From Gemmatimonadaceae bacterium (GTDB lineage Bacteria; Latescibacterota; UBA2968; UBA8231), in NCBI GenBank assembly GCA_002726335.1, contig PBSR01000274.1, positions 1-19,243 of the forward strand: 19,243 bases of DNA. The letters are read 5' to 3'. Shown here one piece after another: positions 13,385-19,243 of this stretch. The translations under genes were made by a program, and so were the position numbers. Numbering within the stretch: position 1 is the stretch's first letter; each line of letters starts with the position of its first letter. The notes beneath the pieces are model-generated. The model saw only the letters and a list, made by a program, of their open reading frames with translations. It was not told the DNA's origin and did not search any database.

Positions 13385-15436
13385 TCAGGCCTCCTGTTGA
13401 GCGGCGAACACTGGCGTGATCAGATCCGACGCACCGTTGAATTTGGGGCTGTTCACCTGCATTGCGATCACCTCGGCGGGCAGCTCGATCACCTCGTCAT
13501 GCCCTCTCTTTACCGCATCCAGGTTCGCTTGTACGACGGCTTCTCCACGTCTGCCGAAGTACTTTCGCAACGCTTTCTCGACGCCCGCCATCACCTCGTC
13601 GTCCGACATGCCCGCCTGCTCGGAGAAGGGAGTCACTTTCAGGAAGATGCCCAGCAGGACGATGCCCTGCATACGCACCGCCAGATCGGCGGTGGGCGCC
13701 ACGTCGCGCGCGATATGGGCCGCATCCAGGGCCAGCACGTGAAAGCCTTTTTCGCGAATCACCTCCTTTGCGCCCGGCGGCACGTCAGCCCAGATATCCT
13801 CGGGCTTCTCCTTGGGCGATTGGATGAACAGACTGCCCCCCGGCTGCAGTCCGGCCAGGGGATGTGAGGTGAGAAAGGCCGACACGTCATTGAGGGGAAC
13901 GAAGTCGACGTGGGTCAGCTCGGAGTGTGTCCGGATCGGGCCGTCGGCCACCGTCAGGTAATAGGTGGTGGGCAGGCCCTTCTTCTCGGAGCCGTACTTG
14001 GGATAGGCCTGCACGTTCTTGCCGAACACTTCGCCAGCGATGGTGGCGATCACTTTGTTGGTGGTCACCGAACCATACCCGCCGACGGAGTGGCCGCGCA
14101 TGGACATGCTGCCCTCGGGGCGAATATCGGGGTTCTCCTCCTCCGGAAGGGCCAGATCGTGGCGGATGCCGAGGGCGAAATAGCGCTTGCCCTCGCCGCC
14201 GGCCATGTTGCGGGCGACGGCCAGGAAGTGACCGGGGTGCACATCCCGGGAGCCGAGACCGGCTGAGCCAGAATAGATCTGGGGCATGGCCGTGACTGTC
14301 GGATAGCCGTCAACCCTCATCAGCGCATCGGCAAAGGCCGCCTTCACCTCGCGAGTCACCGGATTCGACTGTGACAGCGGGTTGTCCATGCGCTCCACCA
14401 CCGAGATGGCCTTCACATGCTGCAGCGCCTCCACCAGCTCGACCGATGGGAAGGGACGGAACGAGGTGATATGTACGACGCCGATCTTGATGCCCAGATG
14501 CTGGCGAATGTGGTCCACCGTCGCTTCGGCGGTATCGATGAGCGAACCCATGCCGACGATGGCGTATTCGGCATCATCCATACGGTAGGACTCGACCACG
14601 CCGTATTCACGCCCCGTAAGTCTGGCGAATTCGGCCATGGCCTCCTTCAACTCGGGCAACACCCGGTCGTAGTACGAACGCTGCGCGATCTTCCCCTTCA
14701 TATAGCTGTCCTGATTCTGCACCACGCCGGTCATCAGCGGCTTCGCAGGATCGAACAGATTCACCAGATTGGCGGCGGGATCGCCCACATACTCCCGCAT
14801 GAGCTCGTCTTCCGGGAGCAGGACGTTTTCGACCGTGTGCGTGGTGAGAAAGCCGTCCTGGACGTTGAGGAAAGGGGTCGCCGTGCGTTCGGCGACGCGG
14901 CGAGCGATCAGTGCCAGATCGCCGGCTCCCTGAGCATCGCGGGTGAACAGGATTCCCCAACCCACGTCCTCGCAGCCCATGACATCGTCGTGGCCGGCAT
15001 GGACGTTGAGGCTCTGACTGGTCAGAGCTCGTGCGCCGATATGGAACACCGCGGGAAGGCGCTTGCCGCTGATCGTGTAGAGCACCTCCTTCATCAGGAT
15101 CAGCCCCTGACCCGATGTGAAGTTGGTCACTCGACCGCCGGCCAGAGCGAAGCCCTCACAGACGGTGGCTGAACTGTGCTCACTCTCGGGTTCAAAATAC
15201 TGCAATTGCTCTCCCCAGAGATTGGCCACGCCGTTAACGACAGCCGTGTTGTATCCGTGGGCCATCGATGTCGACGACGTGATAGGGTACGCCCCTGCCC
15301 CCTGGCTGATGTGGGTCTCGACCCAGACAACCGTCCCCGAACCATCTGAGGTGCTGGGGATACCGGGAAAGCGCGGTACCTGTTCATTCCCGTTGCCCCC
15401 CACCTTTGACTGGGTCCTACCAACAGTAGTACTCAT
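13385..15436 (-). CDS. Pyruvate:ferredoxin oxidoreductase, alpha/gamma part
   Basis: This 683-aa protein matches the N-terminal half of NifJ-type PFOR. The alpha domain has AYPITSSTSMAH (the pyruvate-contacting PIT-x-S region), SEHSSATVCEGFALAGGRV, FTSGQGLILMKE, AGHDDVMGCEDVGW and FLNVQDGF. The CoA-related domain has VVESYRMDDAEYAIVGMGS. The gamma domain contains MRGHSVGGYGSVTTNKVIA and KVTPFSEQAGMSD. The protein ends where a single-chain enzyme would continue into the EKR linker and ferredoxin domain. The ATG at 15436 is preferred over TTG 15439; AGGCGAG lies upstream. With the 545-aa partner the total is 1228 aa, the size of a normal fused enzyme, so this is gene fission rather than loss. 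Confidence 0.92.
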   Translation of the reverse strand: MSTTVGRTQSKVGGNGNEQVPRFPGIPSTSDGSGTVVWVETHISQGAGAYPITSSTSMAHGYNTAVVNGVANLWGEQLQYFEPESEHSSATVCEGFALAGGRVTNFTSGQGLILMKEVLYTISGKRLPAVFHIGARALTSQSLNVHAGHDDVMGCEDVGWGILFTRDAQGAGDLALIARRVAERTATPFLNVQDGFLTTHTVENVLLPEDELMREYVGDPAANLVNLFDPAKPLMTGVVQNQDSYMKGKIAQRSYYDRVLPELKEAMAEFARLTGREYGVVESYRMDDAEYAIVGMGSLIDTAEATVDHIRQHLGIKIGVVHITSFRPFPSVELVEALQHVKAISVVERMDNPLSQSNPVTREVKAAFADALMRVDGYPTVTAMPQIYSGSAGLGSRDVHPGHFLAVARNMAGGEGKRYFALGIRHDLALPEEENPDIRPEGSMSMRGHSVGGYGSVTTNKVIATIAGEVFGKNVQAYPKYGSEKKGLPTTYYLTVADGPIRTHSELTHVDFVPLNDVSAFLTSHPLAGLQPGGSLFIQSPKEKPEDIWADVPPGAKEVIREKGFHVLALDAAHIARDVAPTADLAVRMQGIVLLGIFLKVTPFSEQAGMSDDEVMAGVEKALRKYFGRRGEAVVQANLDAVKRGHDEVIELPAEVIAMQVNSPKFNGASDLITPVFAAQQEA

Positions 15437-15439
15437 CAA

Positions 15440-15968
15440 TCGGCTCGCCTTTCGGAGTCGTCGTTAGCGTGGAACTGTTTGACTCAGTGCAATTATAGAA
15501 GAAAGCGGCGTGGATGCACCAGACCCCGTTCGAAGAGTTGATAGGGCTGGCTGGCGACCGCGGATGTGACTTTAAAGAAGCTCGGGAAGTGGAATGAGTC
15601 CTAAAGGCGAAACGGCTGGCTCTATTTCTTCATGTATAGCTTCTGCGGGTGCCTGTTATCGAGGAAAACTCGAGCCCCGCACGTATCCGTGTAATGAGAC
15701 TTCTTCCCGAAGAGGATCAGGTGCGGCTCCATTGCGTTTCTCCATAGCGGCTTCGGTCAGGCTTCAGTTCCCAAAGAAATCCCGCAGTGACTGCCACCGC
15801 GCCCCCCCGCCAGGATCGCGGTGAGTGCGGCCGCCAGTAGGCCTGCTCAGCACGCCCTTTGCTCGAACGCCTTCTGTCATTCGCAGGATCTGGCACGATA
15901 GACGATCTCTACAGGGCTGGCCACCAGCGCTCAGGCGCCGCGTCACAGCCACCGACAGGTCGCTTGCT
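15440..15968. other. About 530 bp without a supportable gene
   Basis: I see no credible coding sequence here. Short frames on both strands have odd composition and no family features. The left edge holds the PFOR promoter region. The right part borders the truncated glycosyltransferase; translating its other minus-strand frames does not recover membrane segments, so the missing end of that gene is not present here as a simple frameshift. A run of seven C lies near 15801-15807. Confidence 0.6.
15492..15497 (-). promoter_or_regulatory. Candidate -10 box upstream of the PFOR genes
   Basis: A perfect TATAAT lies on the minus strand about 56 bases before the PFOR start codon. No good -35 box is found 16-18 bases further upstream, so it may depend on an activator or belong to another sigma factor class. 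Just downstream, ACTG and CAGT flank a 7-base spacer (ACTGAGTCAAACAGT), a small possible operator. Confidence 0.35.
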
Positions 15969-16790
15969 TTATGTTCCGGCCCACACGGCCGAGGTCCTGT
16001 ACCGAGATTTGAGAAAAGCCCAGGTCGACAGGGACGTTCCCGTCGAAACCAGGGCCAACCGGCCATTCAGGGCCTTGCGCAGGCGCTCCGTGACCGACCC
16101 GGTGGCACCGGTCATCTGCGCAAGGAATGCGGGAACAATGAGCGCCAGCCCCACGAGGCGGGTCGCGGCGGACAGGCCGATCAGTACACCAGAGAGAATC
16201 CAGGGCAGCAGGCTCTTGCCCCGGTGCGAGATGATGAGCGATAGGATCGCCGCCGTCGTCAGCGTCGTGAAGATGCTGTCGACGGTGTAGGAGTGGGCCT
16301 GCTGAACTGCGATCGGCGCCGTGGCCGTGAACAACGCGGCCAAGAGCCCTGCCTCCCGCGTGCATAACAACCGACCCGTGAAGTAGGCCAACCCCACGGC
16401 CAGCCAGGAGGCGATCGCTGCCAGGCTCCGGGCAAGAATGAACAGATCCCGCTCTCTTGAAGGAGCCCCAAGTTCGTCGAGACTCTCCATCCCTTGCTGG
16501 CCGCTACCCCATAGGGCCAGCCGGAGCAGATACAGGGGTACGGCTCCGTACACCGTGATCGGTGGATCGAGGGGATGCTCGAACTCCAGGGCCGCGTCGA
16601 TGAGGGTTGCTTCGTCTGGATGGAAGCGGTGGAAAGCCTCACCACCTTCGCGCAGAGTGTCGGAGGAGTCGATCCAGCCTTTGGACAGATCGTTCAGGCG
16701 CAGGGAAGCACCCAGGCAAAGCACCACGGCAAGGCATGCGACGTGTGCCCAGACCCCGGCCGATCTTGGAAAGATCATGATCCGTGCCAC
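15969..16790 (-). pseudogene. C-terminally truncated GT-C (ArnT/PMT-like) glycosyltransferase
   Basis: This 273-codon frame encodes an integral membrane protein. A first membrane segment lies near residues 13-29, followed by a periplasmic loop with FHPDE (residues 56-60), the acidic catalytic-loop motif of dolichyl/undecaprenyl-phosphate-dependent GT-C enzymes. [14 protein letters not shown] and several hydrophobic segments ([51 protein letters not shown]) follow. Family members are usually 450-700 aa, so at least half the transmembrane bundle and the whole C-terminal domain are absent. The frame ends in a non-hydrophobic tail ([13 protein letters not shown]). Start GTG 16790 has GGGGGA upstream; ATG 16778 is an alternative. 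It is probably a decayed remnant, although a short functional protein cannot be excluded. Confidence 0.6.
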
Positions 16791-16984
16791 AATTCGATGA
16801 TCCCCCGGCGCCGCGATGATGGGTCAGTGAGGATGAAGGGGTAATCGAATACGCACCAGGAACAGGTGTTCCATGATGCGCTTGGTCATGGCACTTCTCT
16901 CAACTTTTGCCGATGCCCAGGTGATGTTGCAGGCAAAAGGAGGACGACACAGTGCGGATCGAGAAGCGCTAAGCCGACGGTTAT

Positions 16985-18007
16985 TCAGGCGGCCACCCCC
17001 TGTCGCCAGGGGCTCTGGCCGTGCTCCTGGAAGACCTGCGACGCGGTCTCCTGGAACTCCGGTTCCAGACCCAGGGCCGGGTTGGAGCCGTAGTAGCCGG
17101 CGATGAAGCCGCCGTCGTAGGGGGCCGCGAGCTTGTCGATGTAGTCGCGGGCGGCGCTGGCGATTCGGTCGTGATCCTGCGTCTGCAGCGTCGTCTGGAT
17201 GTCGACAGGACTCTCGATGTGGACCTGACCGCCGAAATGTTCGGCCAGGTAGTCGATGCCGTGGATCTCGGGCTGGTCGAACTGCAGGATATTGACCCCC
17301 GTCTCGATCCAGTCGGGGATGATTTCGCGCACGAAGCCACAGGAGTGCAGCCGGAAGCTGAGGCCGCGGCTGCGGGCGGCGCCCACGACGCGCTCGTAGA
17401 CGGGCTTGAAGAGCTGGCGGAACATGGCCGGACTCATCAGCAGGCGGTCCTGGGTGCCCCAGTCCTCCCCGGAGGAGATCCCGTCGACGCCGATGTCGGC
17501 GTAGCGGTGGACCTGGCGCTCGAGCAGGTCGGCGATCTGGTCCAACAGGCCCTTCACGCGGTCCGGCTCGGCGGCGCAGTCGGTGAGGAAGACTTCCATG
17601 CGCCGCATGTAGCGGGCGATGTCGAAGGACATGCCCACGTGGCCCTGGACGTAGAAGCCCTCTCCGTGGAACTGGGTCACGCGCGCAGCTGCCTCCTCGT
17701 ACAGATCGGCGCGATCCACGTCGGGCCAGTCGTAGGTCTCCAGCAGCTCCCAGCCCTCCTCGATGGCGCCGCGGTGCACCTCGCCCTTGGTGATGCTCTC
17801 GAGACGACGCCACTGGTTGCCCCATTCGTCGATCATGTCCCAGTAGCCGTCGCGCTCGGTCCAGTCCTGCATCTGCCGATTGGGAGCCCGCCCCCGGCTG
17901 ACGCCCCGGAAGTCGGAGGGAAAGCCGCCGCCCATGGCGAAGGGAATCCGCGACGGGGCGGCGAAGACGAGGCTCTGCTGAACGATCTCACGGCAGGTGA
18001 CGGCCAT
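16985..18007 (-). CDS. URO-D superfamily protein (uroporphyrinogen decarboxylase-like)
   Basis: This 340-aa protein starts at ATG 18007 with GGAG 9 bases upstream; the frame is open further but without family features. MAVTCREIVQQSLVFAAPSRIPF is the family's N-terminal pattern. YVQGHVGMSFDIARYMRRMEVFLTD and VDGISSGEDWGTQDRLLMSP lead into the active-site strand RLHSCGFV, where His221 and Cys223 form the H-x-C half of a zinc site as in MtaA/MtbA methyltransferases. A later Cys partner is not obvious; that position reads ESPVDIQTTL. True HemE function is unlikely. It differs markedly from the URO-D protein at 2760, so the two are distant paralogues. Methyl transfer or demethylation is the usual guess for this group; the substrate is unknown. 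Confidence 0.85.
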   Translation of the reverse strand: MAVTCREIVQQSLVFAAPSRIPFAMGGGFPSDFRGVSRGRAPNRQMQDWTERDGYWDMIDEWGNQWRRLESITKGEVHRGAIEEGWELLETYDWPDVDRADLYEEAAARVTQFHGEGFYVQGHVGMSFDIARYMRRMEVFLTDCAAEPDRVKGLLDQIADLLERQVHRYADIGVDGISSGEDWGTQDRLLMSPAMFRQLFKPVYERVVGAARSRGLSFRLHSCGFVREIIPDWIETGVNILQFDQPEIHGIDYLAEHFGGQVHIESPVDIQTTLQTQDHDRIASAARDYIDKLAAPYDGGFIAGYYGSNPALGLEPEFQETASQVFQEHGQSPWRQGVAA

Positions 18008-18108
18008 CCGGTCATCTCCGGGATTCGGGTCTACTGATAGTATAGAGCAGACGTGGATACAAAAGTGGGGGCAGGTCAGACCTACGACCATGTGACGCTC
18101 GAAGCCGG

Positions 18109-18429
18109 TTATCGGTACAAGGCCTTGAGCTGCCCCCATGAGGATGCTTCCACCATGCTGCGTGCGTCTGAGTGGACGAACACGAGGGTGTCGCCGACGC
18201 TGTCCGTCGCGGTCATCTCGTCGCTGTTGATAGAGAAAACGAAGGTCTCTGCCCAGATTGCATATCGGGAGACCATTGCCGGGCCATCGCTCATCTGATT
18301 GAGTGCAGCCCTCATAAGGCGAGGCATCAGCGGATCAATTCCACATTCGTGATATCGCTCCGTCGTCACGATATCTGAATCGCGATCGTAGGTCGCTAAC
18401 GTCACTGCCAGTTGATCTTCAGTGATCAT
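18109..18429 (-). CDS. Hypothetical protein, 106 aa
   Basis: I do not recognise this protein. The start is ATG 18429 with CGGAG about 5 bases upstream. It is acidic and soluble, with a predicted helix (LMPRLMRAALNQM) followed by alternating beta-like segments (YAIWAETFVFSIN, DTLVFVHSD) and a short helical tail. There is no signal peptide. It follows the TPR-like gene by 67 bp on the same strand, so the two probably share a transcript. Confidence 0.55.
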   Translation of the reverse strand: MITEDQLAVTLATYDRDSDIVTTERYHECGIDPLMPRLMRAALNQMSDGPAMVSRYAIWAETFVFSINSDEMTATDSVGDTLVFVHSDARSMVEASSWGQLKALYR

Positions 18430-18496
18430 GTGTCTCCGAGTCGTCTTTGAAGGTCTGCGCGCCCGCCAGTCGCAATTTGGCAACCTCGCCGGAATG

Positions 18497-19066
18497 TCAC
18501 CCGCGACCACCGGGCCACCTGCCCCCCCCGGGCGGTAGGTCAAACAGAGCCACCATCTGTTCTGCATCGCCCATCGTGAGCCCCTCGGCTGTTGCGGCTC
18601 GAATGCTCGCCTGAGACATATCACCATTCAGCGTAGCAACAATCTCCACAAGCCGAGATGCAGCCCTGACAGGTGAGTGCTCCTTCACCCGGCCCTGAAG
18701 GCACATCGCCTGCTGCCACCACCAGACTGCTCTGACATGGTCGGAGAAGGCGCCGACAGAATCGCCCAAGGCAGCCTTTGCCTTCACTCTTTCCTGAAGA
18801 GCAATCGAGCAGTGCGCACCGACGAGTTGTTCCATGCCCATAGCTCCCTCCTCCGCTCTCCCAACGAGGACTTCTGCGGACACCAAGGCCTCCTGCTTCC
18901 TATCCGCAGCAATCAGGTAGGCGATCTTCTTCTTCAAGGCCTGAGGAGCCCCGCTATCTCCAGGTGAACACAGATCGAGCGCCTGATCAATGGCCTCGAT
19001 TGCACCTGCCATGTCTCCCTGACGCTTAAGCGCCGTAGCTTTCTTGAGATATTCTGCGTAGCTCAT
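18497..19066 (-). CDS. TPR-like helical protein, 189 aa
   Basis: The start is ATG 19066, with GGGGA about 6 bases upstream. The N-terminus MSYAEYLKKATALKRQGDMAG followed by AIEAIDQALDL matches a tetratricopeptide repeat. A second helical pair follows (LKKKIAYLIAADRKQEALVSAEVL), then further helices with VWWWQQAM. The C-terminus is Gly-rich (LPPGGGRWPGG). TPRs mediate protein contacts; no catalytic motif is visible. Together with the downstream 106-aa gene it forms a small pair of unknown function. Confidence 0.6.
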   Translation of the reverse strand: MSYAEYLKKATALKRQGDMAGAIEAIDQALDLCSPGDSGAPQALKKKIAYLIAADRKQEALVSAEVLVGRAEEGAMGMEQLVGAHCSIALQERVKAKAALGDSVGAFSDHVRAVWWWQQAMCLQGRVKEHSPVRAASRLVEIVATLNGDMSQASIRAATAEGLTMGDAEQMVALFDLPPGGGRWPGGRG

Positions 19067-19197
19067 CGCTAATCCCCAGGAAGACTGAGGATAACCTTCT
19101 GTTCGACCAGTGTCCGAAAATGCAGCACTACGCTCGCGGCCAGGGCCCGATCCCAAACCAGGGGTAAACTATCGAAGACTACTCCACCCACCACAGC

Positions 19198-19243
19198 CTA
19201 TTTGAACAGGCGTGCTGCAAATTCACGAAGATGGGTATGCCAA
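19198..19243 (-). CDS. Possible C-terminal end of another gene running off the window
   Basis: On the minus strand the last 14 codons before a TAG at 19200-19198 read WHTHLREFAARLFK, which has the look of a real C-terminus. Too little is visible to identify it, and another frame here is also open for a similar length. If real, it would be the gene upstream of the TPR-like gene on the same strand. Confidence 0.25.
   Translation of the reverse strand, partial: WHTHLREFAARLFK

Noticed and set aside
15859..16290. 143-codon plus-strand frame
   Set aside because: It is antisense to the GT-C remnant, which has membrane segments and an FHPDE motif; the plus-strand translation has none.
16824..17825. 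333-codon minus-strand frame overlapping the second URO-D gene
   Set aside because: It is an alternative frame of the same strand with extreme Arg/Gly/Pro content, a shadow of the URO-D frame. Its last part contains a 21-codon ORF (16824-16889) with no good ribosome binding site.
1..19243. CRISPR arrays, insertion sequences, tRNA or rRNA genes
   Set aside because: No regularly spaced direct repeats, transposase or integrase motifs, or tRNA/rRNA signatures were seen on reading both strands.

Overview
The window is GC-rich, gene-dense bacterial chromosome with no mobile-element genes, tRNA, rRNA or CRISPR array that I can see. Several features fit an uncultivated environmental lineage of the Latescibacterota / Poribacteria / Planctomycetes-like kind. 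These are an ECF sigma factor with an NTAASR-type region 4, an exported clan-A glycosidase-like protein ending in a dockerin-like calcium-binding pair, two members of the expanded uroporphyrinogen-decarboxylase (URO-D) superfamily, and a DUF3047 protein. The lineage is an inference from gene content only.

Layout. (1) 1-485: the 3' end of an ECF sigma factor gene overlapping a small two-helix membrane protein gene. (2) 569-3884 (+): a secreted glycosidase-like protein with a C-terminal dockerin-like module, then a URO-D-family protein. (3) 3891-4400 (-): an unrecognised 169-aa protein converging on the URO-D gene. (4) 4518-9316 (+): a tight six-gene run of an APH(6)-type antibiotic kinase, two different SAM methyltransferases, a GNAT acetyltransferase, an exported DUF3047 protein interrupted by an in-frame TAG, and a lipoprotein. 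Neighbours overlap by 4 bp or are 3-15 bp apart. (5) 9358-10791 (-): methionyl-tRNA synthetase. Its leader contains a promoter-like sequence, a short Met-rich ORF, several hairpins and a terminator-like stem that no upstream gene explains. (6) 11108-11731 (+): a TehB-like methyltransferase. (7) 11746-15436 (-): pyruvate:ferredoxin oxidoreductase split into two coupled genes, alpha/gamma and ferredoxin/TPP. (8) 15440-16790: a decayed-looking stretch with about 530 bp without a gene and a GT-C (ArnT/PMT-like) glycosyltransferase lacking its C-terminal part. (9) 16985-18007 (-): a second URO-D-family protein. (10) 18109-19066 (-): two small unassigned genes, one TPR-like, in sequence that looks less GC-rich than the rest.

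The most interesting points are the compact run of small-molecule-modifying enzymes at 4.5-9.3 kb, the TGG-to-TAG-like interruption at a conserved Trp in the DUF3047 gene, the likely transcription attenuator in front of metG, and the two-gene PFOR. No unambiguous new system such as a defence island or retron is visible. The kinase/methyltransferase/acetyltransferase operon is the best candidate for something undescribed.
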